DNA of 38,981 nt from assembly GCA_029559435.1 (NCBI GenBank), contig JAKQBZ010000059.1:1-38981 (forward strand), written 5' to 3'. Positions within the stretch are counted from its first letter, which is position 1. Every line of letters begins with the position of its first letter. This document shows, piece by piece, positions 32,108 to 38,981 of this stretch. Position numbers and translations under genes: made by a program. The DNA comes from Deltaproteobacteria bacterium. Lineage in GTDB: Bacteria > Desulfobacterota > Syntrophorhabdia > Syntrophorhabdales > Syntrophorhabdaceae. Below the pieces are notes generated by a model. That model was given only the letters and a program-made list of their open reading frames with translations. It was not told the DNA's origin and ran no database searches.

Positions 32108-32926
32108 TTACGCTGAAATCGATTTGAGCCTCTCCAGCAATGGTTCAATGCCGTACTGCTCTATCTCAAAGCTCTCGACAATGATCTTCCCGTCGTAGCC
32201 AAGGTCCTTGAGGCCGCCGACGAGCCTTTTCATATCCATGTCGCCTTCGAGGAACTGGTGGTCATCCTTCTCTCCTGTATTGTTGTGGAGATGGACGTGA
32301 AAGATGTTTTTTATGCCGATGGTGCGCACATCGGCTAAAATTTCGCCTTCAGGGTCCTTCGAGCCGTTTGTGCGCTTTGTGATGTAGGCATGGCCGAGGT
32401 CAAGGGTCATCCCTATGCCCGGCGCGGATTGCTGCAATTCAGGAAACTCGCCAGGGTCGTAGAAAAAGAAATAGGGCATGTGGATATTTTCAAGGGCGAT
32501 CCTCACCCCCTGTTGGCGCGCATAGCCGGTTATCTCCCGCAGATCTTCGATAAATTTTATCCTCAGCCGGTCCTCGATCTTTTTCACCCTCTTTGTCAAA
32601 AAAGAATAGCCGGGGTGGACAACAAGAGGATCGCAGCCGATCTTTGCTGCCAGGACAACGGCCTTCTTGTGCCGCTCTTTCGATATGGCCCTTATCTCTT
32701 CAATGTAGCTCCCAAGGTTGATCTCGAAGAAAGGGCCGTGCATGGAGAACGTTACGCCATTTTCCCGGAGCCCCTTGGCCTGCGCGATAAAAGGTTCGTC
32801 CATGGACAGGACATGGGGCAGCTCATAGGACAGCTCGATCGTCCCGGCCCCTTTTTGAGCGAGCTCGCCGACGATCTGCCCGATGGGCTTGTGCATGCAG
32901 AAATATGTAGAAAAGCCGAATTGCAT
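32108..32926 (-). CDS. TIM-barrel sugar phosphate isomerase/epimerase-like protein
   Basis: A 272-residue protein of the AP-endonuclease 2/xylose-isomerase-like TIM-barrel group. Recognisable parts are the N-terminal strand FGFSTYF, IELSYELPHV, FSMHGPFFEIN (His as metal ligand), LVVHPGYSF, IALENIHMPYFF (Glu), MTLDLGHAYIT (Asp, His) and FHVHLHNNTGEKDDHQFLEGDMD (two His, Asp, Glu). The expected divalent-metal set is present, so it should be active. The substrate could be a sugar or abasic-site DNA; the family cannot be split by eye. It converges on the AEC gene with a gap of only 12 nt. The region upstream of the start is a repeat rather than another gene. Confidence 0.78.
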   Translation of the reverse strand: MQFGFSTYFCMHKPIGQIVGELAQKGAGTIELSYELPHVLSMDEPFIAQAKGLRENGVTFSMHGPFFEINLGSYIEEIRAISKERHKKAVVLAAKIGCDPLVVHPGYSFLTKRVKKIEDRLRIKFIEDLREITGYARQQGVRIALENIHMPYFFFYDPGEFPELQQSAPGIGMTLDLGHAYITKRTNGSKDPEGEILADVRTIGIKNIFHVHLHNNTGEKDDHQFLEGDMDMKRLVGGLKDLGYDGKIIVESFEIEQYGIEPLLERLKSISA

Positions 32927-32933
32927 CGATATA

Positions 32934-33003
32934 TAGCCTTCAGCGATCAGCAGTCAGCCTTTCAAAAAATCTGTAAGCTGACAGCTGTAAGCTGACAGCT
33001 AAT
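32934..33003. repeat. period-7 repeat, AGCTGAC family, inverted arms
   Basis: The left arm (32934-32959) has heptads such as CAGCGAT and CAGCAGT. The right arm (32971-33003) has AGCTGAC, AGCTGTA, AGCTGAC. It ends flush with the stop codon of adk. Confidence 0.75.
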
Positions 33004-33648
33004 CTATTTCACCGCTTTCTTGATCTGGTCAACGATCTCTTCGCTGCTTAATGAACTGATGGTCGTTGTAAGGCCTTCTTTCTTGTAAAAATCGATGAGG
33101 GGTGCGGTCTTTTCATTATATGTTTCAAGGCGTTTCGTAATTGCCTCTACCGTCTCGTCGGCACGCTGGACAGCGGGGGCCCCGCATTTCACGCAGGTCC
33201 CGTCCGGTTTCGGCGGTTTGCTCTTGATATTATATATCTCCTGGCAATCCGGGTTAGAGCAGGTCCTCCTGGTCGTCAGCCTGTCCAGTATGACATCTTT
33301 GGGGACATCAAGGTTTATAACCCTGTCGAGCTTCAGGTTGATCTTCACCAGCAGTTTTTTCAGCGCCTCTGCCTGAGGGATCGTTCTCGGAAAACCGTCA
33401 AGAAGGAATCCCTTCGCGCAATCCGGCTCCTGCAGCCTTGCCTCCATGATATCCATGATGAGGTCGTCGGGGACAAGCTCGCCACGCTCCATAAAACCTT
33501 GAGCCTTTTTGCCAAGCTCGCTTCCCGCCTTAACGGCGTTTCTCAGAATATCTCCTGTCGATATCTGCACCGAACCGTCATAATCCGTCAGCATCTTTGC
33601 CACTGTGCCCTTCCCGGCACCGGGGGCTCCCAACAATACGATTCTCAT
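33004..33648 (-). CDS. adk: adenylate kinase (zinc-LID type)
   Basis: A 214-residue adenylate kinase. The P-loop is GAPGAGKGT (7-15), the AMP-binding part has STGDILR (30-36) and FLLDGFPRT (81-89), and the LID is long. The LID carries four cysteines, Cys130, Cys135, Cys152 and Cys155, which bind a structural zinc as in Gram-positive and many deltaproteobacterial enzymes. DRLTTRR and the RADE motif (162-165) complete the site. It equilibrates ATP, AMP and ADP. The start follows AAGGAGGATG. It is 40 nt downstream of a tiny lysine-rich gene on the same strand and probably shares its transcript. Confidence 0.95.
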   Translation of the reverse strand: MRIVLLGAPGAGKGTVAKMLTDYDGSVQISTGDILRNAVKAGSELGKKAQGFMERGELVPDDLIMDIMEARLQEPDCAKGFLLDGFPRTIPQAEALKKLLVKINLKLDRVINLDVPKDVILDRLTTRRTCSNPDCQEIYNIKSKPPKPDGTCVKCGAPAVQRADETVEAITKRLETYNEKTAPLIDFYKKEGLTTTISSLSSEEIVDQIKKAVK

Positions 33649-33688
33649 CTCACATCCTCCTTATGACAAATTGTTATGAAAAGATTTA

Positions 33689-33781
33689 TTACCTTTTTTC
33701 CTGTTTCTCTTTCCTTTTTTCTTTCAAAGATTTCTTTGGGGCTTTTTTGGTTTCTCTTTTTTGTTTATTTTTTTCTGCCAT
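33689..33781 (-). CDS. 30-residue lysine-rich small protein
   Basis: A short frame just upstream of adk encodes 30 residues, starting MAEKNKQKRE and continuing with KAPKKSLKEKRKEK. About half of the residues are Lys or Arg. It has an excellent CAGGAGGG site 5 nt before the ATG and a TAA stop. Similar tiny proteins with a PKKSLKEKR core turn up in other bacteria, but their function is not known to me. The charge suggests binding to nucleic acid or the ribosome (inference). It is too short for most gene callers. Confidence 0.6.
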   Translation of the reverse strand: MAEKNKQKRETKKAPKKSLKEKRKEKQEKR

Positions 33782-33800
33782 AATACCCTCCTGTTTGTGC

Positions 33801-34057
33801 GGCCCATAGTTCATGGCTCATAGTAGAAAAACCGTAAATCGTGAGGCGCAAGTCGTAAGAGGTTTGATCGTCCAACGCCTGACGCCTTACTTTTTTACGC
33901 TGTCGGTTATCAGCTAAGGTCTAATGAGTAAGTTTATCAAAAAAAGTGAAAAAAATCACGATAAAACCAACGGGAACAACAAGGACGAATTTCGCGTGGC
34001 ACCTCTTGTTTCTCGCTCCTTTTCCCCTCACGCCTTACGACTTGCGCCTTACGAAGG
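33801..34057. repeat. mixed block of period-7 repeat arms upstream of the helicase
   Basis: In order: a GCCCATA/GCTCATA arm (33801-33826), a GTAAATC/GTGAGGC arm (33831-33862), inverted CGCCTGA/CGCCTTA words (33873-33899), a short TATCAGCTAA piece (33901-33919) and another inverted arm CACGCCT/TACGACT (34024-34057). It spans most of the gap between the divergent small gene and the helicase. A frame opening at 33924 crosses it and is probably not translated. Confidence 0.7.
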
Positions 34058-34064
34058 TTTTGCT

Positions 34065-36101
34065 ATGCCCTACCAGTTCCTTGACTTCCACGCTCCCATG
34101 CAGGATAATGTTACGCCAATGAGACGATATACCATCCACAGGGACGTCGCGCCTTCCACGCCACGCATCGACTATGAAAAGGAGCTCAACGAAGAGCAGC
34201 TTAAAGTTGTAATGGACGAGGGCGGCCCCATACTCGTCATTGCAGGGGCAGGGAGCGGAAAGACGCGGGTTGTAACATACAGGGTTGCAAGGCTTCTTGA
34301 AAAGGGCGCATCCCCAAACGGCATACTCCTCCTCACCTTTACAAACAAGGCTGCCCGGGAAATGCTCCACAGGGTAGAGCACCTGCTGAAGATCGACACC
34401 CGGTACATCTGGGGGGGCACATTCCACCACATCGGGAACATGATCCTGCGGCAAAACTGCGAACTGGCAGGCTTTAAAAAGAACTTCACCATACTTGACA
34501 ACGAGGACGCAAAGGACCTCGTCGAGGTCGTCCTTAAAGAATCAAAGATAGACACAAAGGCGCGGATGTTCCCGAAGGGCGGGGTGCTGAAAGAGATATT
34601 CAGCTACTGCGTCAACACGATGAGCAGCATCGAGGAGTCTATCGGGGAAAAGACCCCTTATTTCTGCGACATCGTCGATGAGATCTCGCAGGTTTACCGG
34701 CTCTACACGGAGAAGAAAAGGCTCACCAACGCCATGGATTTCGATGACCTCCTCTATTACTGGCACAGGGTGCTTGCCGAGAACGAGCACCTTCGAAGGC
34801 TCTACGCCGGCACGTTTACTCACATCCTCGTCGATGAATACCAGGACACGAACAGGATACAGTCTGAGATCGTGGACTTCATGGGCCTCATCAACCGCAA
34901 CGTCATGGTCGTAGGCGATGACGCTCAGAGCATCTATTCATTCAGGGGCGCGAATTTTCAGAACATATTCGAGTTCCCGAAAAAGTATGAAGAGGCAAAG
35001 ATCTTCAAGCTCGAGACAAATTACAGGAGCACCCCGGAGATACTGGGGCTTGCAAACAACTCCATATCGCACAACAGGCAGCAGTTCTTCAAGGTCCTCC
35101 GGAGCATCAAAAAAAGCGGCGTCATACCTGTCGTAGCGCCTTCCAGGGACGTGATCCAGCAGGCTGAATTCGTTGTCCAGCGCATACTTGAGCTGCGGGA
35201 CGAAGGGATGCCGCTCGACCATATAGCCGTCCTCTACAGGGCCCATTACCACTGCATGGAACTGCAGATGGAGCTCACGCGAAGGGACATTTCCTTTGAG
35301 ATAAGAAGCGGCCTTCGCTTCTTCGAACAGGCCCACATCAAGGACGTTGTCTCATTCTTGCGCGTCATGGTGAACCCCGACGACGAGGTCTCGTGGCTGA
35401 GGATGCTCAGGATATTTCCAAAGATAGGCAGGAAGACGGCGGAAAGGATATACGCCTATATGAAGGCCTCCGGAAACCCCTTTGACCTTTTGGTCTCGAA
35501 AAAGATAGCCGGCCAGTTCAAGAACATCCAGAAAGACACCCTCGAGACATGGTCAAGGCTGTTCAGGGAGCTCACGGACCTTTACGAACAGGAGGCCCTC
35601 TCAGATATGATCACCGCCGTCCTCAAGCACGGCTACACGGAATACCTGAAATTCAATTATCCCAATTATGAATCGAGGCTCGAAGACCTGGGGCAGCTGA
35701 TCAATTTCTCCACAAAATACCAGTCGCTGGAAAATTTTTTGAGCGAGCTTTCCCTGATGAGCGGCATAAGCGGAGAAGAGATCATTGCTGCGGACAGGGA
35801 CGAAGAGCGGGTCATCCTGAGCACGATCCATCAGGCAAAGGGGCTTGAGTGGAAGGTGGTGTTCATAATATGGTGCGCCGAGGGGAGGTTCCCCAACCCC
35901 AAAGCCATTGAAGACGGCGGGCTGGAAGAAGAGAGGAGGCTGTTCTATGTGGCTGCCACGAGGGCCATGGACGAGCTTTACCTCTGCTATCCCATGCTTG
36001 TTTTTGACAGGCAGGTAGGGCATGTGATCCTGAAGCCGTCGCGGTTCATTTCGGAATTAAGCGGCAGCCATTACGACGAATGGCAGATAACGGAGTATTA
36101 G
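34065..36101 (+). CDS. UvrD/Rep-type superfamily 1 DNA helicase
   Basis: A 678-residue SF1A helicase. Q-motif-like ELNEEQLKVVM (40-50), Walker A GAGSGKT (61-67), LLLTFTNKAAREML (motif Ia), LVDEYQDTN (motif II, DE), VVGDDAQSIYSFRGA (motif III), LETNYRST (motif IV), STIHQAKGLEWKVVF (motif V) and EERRLFYVAATRAMDELYL (motif VI) are all present in order. It lacks the RecB nuclease domain and is shorter than E. coli UvrD (720), nearer Rep/PcrA. It unwinds DNA 3' to 5' in repair or replication restart. The start at 34065 is chosen because AAGG lies 8 nt before it and because the longer version would translate a period-7 repeat. It converges on mreB. Confidence 0.92.
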   Translation: MPYQFLDFHAPMQDNVTPMRRYTIHRDVAPSTPRIDYEKELNEEQLKVVMDEGGPILVIAGAGSGKTRVVTYRVARLLEKGASPNGILLLTFTNKAAREMLHRVEHLLKIDTRYIWGGTFHHIGNMILRQNCELAGFKKNFTILDNEDAKDLVEVVLKESKIDTKARMFPKGGVLKEIFSYCVNTMSSIEESIGEKTPYFCDIVDEISQVYRLYTEKKRLTNAMDFDDLLYYWHRVLAENEHLRRLYAGTFTHILVDEYQDTNRIQSEIVDFMGLINRNVMVVGDDAQSIYSFRGANFQNIFEFPKKYEEAKIFKLETNYRSTPEILGLANNSISHNRQQFFKVLRSIKKSGVIPVVAPSRDVIQQAEFVVQRILELRDEGMPLDHIAVLYRAHYHCMELQMELTRRDISFEIRSGLRFFEQAHIKDVVSFLRVMVNPDDEVSWLRMLRIFPKIGRKTAERIYAYMKASGNPFDLLVSKKIAGQFKNIQKDTLETWSRLFRELTDLYEQEALSDMITAVLKHGYTEYLKFNYPNYESRLEDLGQLINFSTKYQSLENFLSELSLMSGISGEEIIAADRDEERVILSTIHQAKGLEWKVVFIIWCAEGRFPNPKAIEDGGLEEERRLFYVAATRAMDELYLCYPMLVFDRQVGHVILKPSRFISELSGSHYDEWQITEY

Positions 36102-36303
36102 CCGATAGCTCATGGCTCATAGTAAAATCAAGCACTAATATCTAAGCACCAAATCCTAAACAATATCAAAACTCAAATATCAAAGGTTCCAAACAAAAAA
36201 ACCTTCAACGTGTTTTAAATTTTGAACATTGGAATATTTGAATTTGTTTAGGATTTCGATATTAGGATTTTGTGCTTGCTTTTTCATAAGCTGTGAGCTA
36301 ATT
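36099..36303. repeat. second nested period-7 inverted repeat between convergent genes
   Basis: Outer arms at 36099-36122 and 36286-36303 (AGCTCAT/AGCTCAC words) enclose inner arms at 36126-36195 and 36217-36278 (AAATCCT/TTTAGGA families). The order is the same as at 24921-25136. The helicase TAG (36099-36101) and the mreB TAG (36300-36298) are the first bases of the two outer arms. Confidence 0.85.
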
Positions 36304-37329
36304 GATGAACACCTTCTTATATTTGGCCATGTCCTCAAGGGCCCTGCCGCAGCCCATGGTAACCGAGGTAAGGGGGTCATCGGCGATGGTGACCACAACC
36401 CCTGTTTCGTTTTCTATCCTCTGGGCAAGCCCCTTCAGGAGCGCCCCTCCGCCTGTTAGAACGATCCCTGATTCATTAAGGTCGGAGATAAACTCCGCCG
36501 GCAGTTTCTCCAGCGCCCTTCTGACGGCATCGATGATCGCCGCCACAGGCTCCTCGACCGCCTCCCTCACGTCTTCTTTCTGGATCTTGACCGTTTTCGG
36601 TATGCTGGTGAGAAGGTCTTTCCCGACAACGTTTATAGAGTCGCTCAACGAATCGATGGGGAATGCCGACGCCCCTTCGATCTTTATCTTTTCTGCAGCG
36701 ATCACCCCCACGGCAAGCTGAAGCTTTTTCTGAAGATACCTGACGATCGCTTCATCGAGCTCATCCCCGGCAACCCTTAACGATTCGCTGTACGCAATGG
36801 CCGAGAGGCTGATAATGGCAACCTCCGTGGTGCCTCCGCCGATATCTATGATCATATTCCCCTTCGGAAGCTCAATGGGCATCCCGGCCCCTATGGCTGC
36901 AGCCATTGGTTCTTCGATAAGATAGACATCCCTTATGCCGACCTGAAAACAGGCGTCTATGACCGCTTTCTTTTCAACCTGCGTAATCCCCGAGGGGACC
37001 CCCACGACCATCTTTGGCCTCGATATCTTCCGCTCGGTGCTGGCGGCCTTTAAAAAATATTTGATCATCGCCTTGGCAACCTCGAAATCGGCAATAACGC
37101 CGTCTTTTAAAGGCCTTATCGCGCTGATGTTGGGAGGCGTCCTTCCGATATATTCCTTTGCCTCTTTGCCCACCGCGATGACCTTGCCGGAGTTGTTGTC
37201 AATGGCGACGACCGAAGGTTGGTTCAGGATGACGCCCTCTCCTTTCATGTATATGAGGGTGTTCGCTGTACCAAGGTCCATAGCAAGATGGGTATGCAGC
37301 ATTCCAAATAATTTTCTTAAAAAACTCAT
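36298..37329 (-). CDS. mreB: rod shape-determining protein MreB
   Basis: A 343-residue bacterial actin. Phosphate 1 segment MDLGTANTLIYMKGEGVILNQPSVVAI (17-43), GVPSGITQVEKKA, EEPMAAAIGAGMPI, the phosphate 2 segment MIIDIGGGTTEVAIISL and the adenosine segment GIVLTGGGALLKGL are all in place. It polymerises below the inner membrane and guides lateral wall synthesis. The ATG at 37329 is taken, with GGAGGG just upstream, rather than an in-frame GTG two codons earlier. The usual partners mreC and mreD are not downstream; the gene ends at a repeat. It lies 16 nt after the GAF protein gene and is probably co-transcribed with it. Confidence 0.95.
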   Translation of the reverse strand: MSFLRKLFGMLHTHLAMDLGTANTLIYMKGEGVILNQPSVVAIDNNSGKVIAVGKEAKEYIGRTPPNISAIRPLKDGVIADFEVAKAMIKYFLKAASTERKISRPKMVVGVPSGITQVEKKAVIDACFQVGIRDVYLIEEPMAAAIGAGMPIELPKGNMIIDIGGGTTEVAIISLSAIAYSESLRVAGDELDEAIVRYLQKKLQLAVGVIAAEKIKIEGASAFPIDSLSDSINVVGKDLLTSIPKTVKIQKEDVREAVEEPVAAIIDAVRRALEKLPAEFISDLNESGIVLTGGGALLKGLAQRIENETGVVVTIADDPLTSVTMGCGRALEDMAKYKKVFIN

Positions 37330-37345
37330 TACCACCCTCCTTTAT

Positions 37346-38722
37346 TTATTCAATAATCTTTCTATGCTTCCCGTCCTTTGCTTTCTCAAGAAGTTCCCAG
37401 AGGTCTTTGCTGTCTTCGGGGAACATGCACATGCTGCATTCAATGAGGTCGCCTCTGTCAAAGGCCCGCTCCTCCGACAGGATCTTGTGGCCGGTATACT
37501 GGATAAGTTTTATCATATTTCGCACCTCAACCATATCACTTCCTTTCACTGCGATATAGAAGCGGCCTCCGCCCTTCCGCGAGATGTAGGCCTGCGGCCC
37601 TGCAGAATACTGGATGACCTGAAATATCCGCCGCAGAAGATTATGGGTAAACTCATGCCCCATCCTTTTGTTATATGTTTTCACGTGGAGGACCTTTACG
37701 GACAGCAGCGAAAATTTTTCATTCTTTTTTATCATCTTATCGATAATGCCAAGGAACGACGAGAACTGTATGGCCCCCGTTACCGGTTCAAAATCCTTTA
37801 ACCTGTTGATATGCTCCTTCATCCATCGCGATGAGTAATAGAGCGACAAGAACGTTGAAACATTTCTCAGGACGCTGATAAACTGTTCTTTCAGCTTCAC
37901 GTCGATAAGCGAGACAAACCCCAGGACGCCGAGGATCGCGTCGTCTGTCGCAAGAGGGAAACCGAAGAACTGCCGTGCCTTGATCGGTTCGTTGGAAAAA
38001 AAGAGGGGTTTTTCCCTCAGGTAGCCGCTGTTGTAAGGAAGCAGGAGCTCCCGCCCTCCCTCCATTACCATCGATGCGATGCTGGCGCCCGGCTGGCAGT
38101 CCCTTTTCAGCTCATCGGGGCGGTCCACCCCGTATACATCCGTGATAGACAGCCTCCCGTTCTTTTCTACTCCGACGAAACAAAAATCTCCGCCGGAGAT
38201 GCTTAAAACCTCCTTCAGGATCTCGTCGACGGCGATCTTCCCGAGGTTGAGCCCGTTAAAGAGGCCCATGATGCGCTTCTCTGCATAGAAATCTTCAATG
38301 GCCTCTTCAACCTCACGCTCCCTGCTGGCCCTTTCGATCTCTTCGCGGATAACAGAGACAAAAAAACCGAGGATCTTTTTTTCCCTGTCTGTAAAAACAT
38401 ATTTCTTCTTGCTGTCCACAATGACGACAGCTTCGACATCCACAGGGAATCCCATGAAGGACTTGATCCCTTCAGAGGCGCCATAGTAGCCGAGCGCATC
38501 CTCGTCCTTGTCAAAATTCGGTATTATCAGCGGCTCATTGTGTTTTATGACCCAGCCGGGGAGCGTTCCCTCTATGGGGATGCGCCTGTCCTTGTCAAAG
38601 CTTTTTGCAAAGGTGACCGATGAGATGCAGTTCAGGTGCTCGTTGCCCTTCACGTAGAGGGCAACAGTAAAGGCCTCGTAGACATTGAAAAGGAGCTGGG
38701 AAATACCGTCTATCATGCTCAT
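37346..38722 (-). CDS. tandem GAF protein with degenerate GGDEF-like C-terminal domain
   Basis: A 458-residue cytoplasmic protein. A first GAF-like domain spans about 5-130 (TLPGWVIKHNEPLIIPNF is typical) and a short helical linker follows (REREVEEAIEDFYAEKR). A second GAF-like domain spans about 155-300. The last part (about 315-455) has the size and pattern of a GGDEF domain: FSSFLGIIDKMIKKNEKFSLLSVKV, then RKGGGRFYIAV where GGDEF should be. The catalytic Asp/Glu are missing, so no diguanylate cyclase activity is expected; it may bind a nucleotide or act as a dimer switch. Its gene directly precedes mreB (16 nt), hinting at control of cell shape or division (inference). The ATG lies 3 nt after a -10-like box. 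Confidence 0.72.
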   Translation of the reverse strand: MSMIDGISQLLFNVYEAFTVALYVKGNEHLNCISSVTFAKSFDKDRRIPIEGTLPGWVIKHNEPLIIPNFDKDEDALGYYGASEGIKSFMGFPVDVEAVVIVDSKKKYVFTDREKKILGFFVSVIREEIERASREREVEEAIEDFYAEKRIMGLFNGLNLGKIAVDEILKEVLSISGGDFCFVGVEKNGRLSITDVYGVDRPDELKRDCQPGASIASMVMEGGRELLLPYNSGYLREKPLFFSNEPIKARQFFGFPLATDDAILGVLGFVSLIDVKLKEQFISVLRNVSTFLSLYYSSRWMKEHINRLKDFEPVTGAIQFSSFLGIIDKMIKKNEKFSLLSVKVLHVKTYNKRMGHEFTHNLLRRIFQVIQYSAGPQAYISRKGGGRFYIAVKGSDMVEVRNMIKLIQYTGHKILSEERAFDRGDLIECSMCMFPEDSKDLWELLEKAKDGKHRKIIE

Positions 38723-38725
38723 GGA

Positions 38726-38754
38726 ATTATGTCATTCCCCCTGCCTGAAGTCAA
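38726..38754 (-). promoter_or_regulatory. predicted promoter of the GAF-mreB unit
   Basis: On the minus strand TTGACT (38754-38749), a 17-nt spacer and CATAAT (38731-38726). The first ATG begins at 38722, so the RNA would start at or inside it; a second in-frame ATG at 38716 could then be used. A GGGGG in the spacer is an alternative ribosome-binding site for read-through RNA from the upstream gene. Confidence 0.45.
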
Positions 38755-38761
38755 TCGCATA

Positions 38762-38981
38762 TCAGCCATACTGGTCGAACTCCACGGAACGCCCCGTCCC
38801 GAACTTGTCGAGAAGCCGGCAGAAGCTGCATTTATCGCTGAACGTAGGATAGCCGCATTGCTGGCAGTAGCGGCCTTCCCTGCCGTCTTCCTTTTCGTCA
38901 CCTTTTTCCTTTACCACGTTGAGGTAGCCTTTCACAAACATTATTTTCGTGCCCGGCGACGACTCCTCGATGCGGTTCAGG
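38762..38981 (-). CDS. TtcA/TtuA-like tRNA 2-thiolation protein, C-terminal fragment
   Basis: The last 72 codons of a gene that begins beyond the right edge; the stop is TGA at 38764-38762. The fragment reads ESSPGTKIMFVKGYL and then a zinc finger CQQCGYPTFSDKCSFCRLL (C-x2-C, C-x2-C). This closing finger is typical of the TtcA/TtuA/Ncs6 group of ATP-dependent tRNA thiolases (TIGR00269-like), which often have zinc fingers at both ends and a PP-loop in the middle. The PP-loop and catalytic cysteines are outside the window. The stop codon lies 39 nt before the GAF gene, which is on the same strand. Confidence 0.75.
   Translation of the reverse strand, partial: LNRIEESSPGTKIMFVKGYLNVVKEKGDEKEDGREGRYCQQCGYPTFSDKCSFCRLLDKFGTGRSVEFDQYG

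Noticed and set aside
33924-34064. Longer N-terminus of the helicase starting at 33924
   Set aside because: The extra 47 residues cover a period-7 repeat arm and have no helicase homology; ATG 34065 has a better ribosome-binding site.

Overview
The window reads as a chromosomal segment of an anaerobic Gram-negative bacterium. The best guess is a member of the Desulfobacterota (former Deltaproteobacteria) close to syntrophic or sulfate-reducing lineages. This is inferred from a CooS-type protein, acyl-CoA metabolism, glycolate-oxidase-like FAD/Fe-S pairs, selenocysteine use, a FadL outer-membrane channel and the order rsmB - PASTA protein - rpe. No rRNA, tRNA, CRISPR array, phage or insertion sequence was seen.

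Layout. 1-5.7 kb: an alpha/beta-hydrolase tail, a crotonase, a stand-alone MetE-like protein, a thioredoxin-fold selenoprotein whose in-frame UGA would end a naive gene call, an M24 peptidase and an acyl-CoA dehydrogenase. 5.7-11.6 kb: a CNT nucleoside transporter, an O-methyltransferase, an MFS carrier and a CooS homologue in which the Cys295 ligand is replaced by Glu. 11.7-20.5 kb: rarA, then a plus-strand run fakA - degV/fakB - fadL - CHASE2 adenylate cyclase - SH3 protein - M48 protease. The last four genes are coupled by zero gaps or 4-base overlaps. 20.6-24.9 kb: htpX, rsmB (frameshifted in this sequence), a PASTA protein, rpe and a DUF3786 gene. 25.1-30.9 kb, minus strand: selD (itself a selenoprotein gene) behind a small DUF3553-like gene, then a glcD-glcF-acyl-CoA ligase operon. 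31.2-39 kb: an AEC transporter, a TIM-barrel epimerase, adk with a 30-residue lysine-rich gene upstream, a UvrD/Rep helicase, mreB, a GAF-degenerate GGDEF protein and the tail of a TtcA/TtuA-like tRNA thiolation enzyme.

Three genome-wide habits show up. (1) Nearly every larger intergenic gap holds degenerate repeats built on a strict 7-nt period, usually as inverted arms. Two gaps between convergent genes hold a shared nested architecture of about 210 bp whose arms supply or abut the stop codons of the flanking genes. (2) Several genes lack a ribosome-binding site and have a -10-like hexamer 4-12 nt before the ATG, which suggests leaderless or near-leaderless mRNAs. (3) Two genes (degV, rsmB) have good Shine-Dalgarno sequences placed only before an AUA codon.

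The most interesting items are the two selenoprotein genes with plausible bacterial SECIS hairpins, the deviant CooS, the period-7 repeat superfamily and the FadL-cyclase-SH3-protease operon. All homology calls come from motif recognition by eye; no database search was run.
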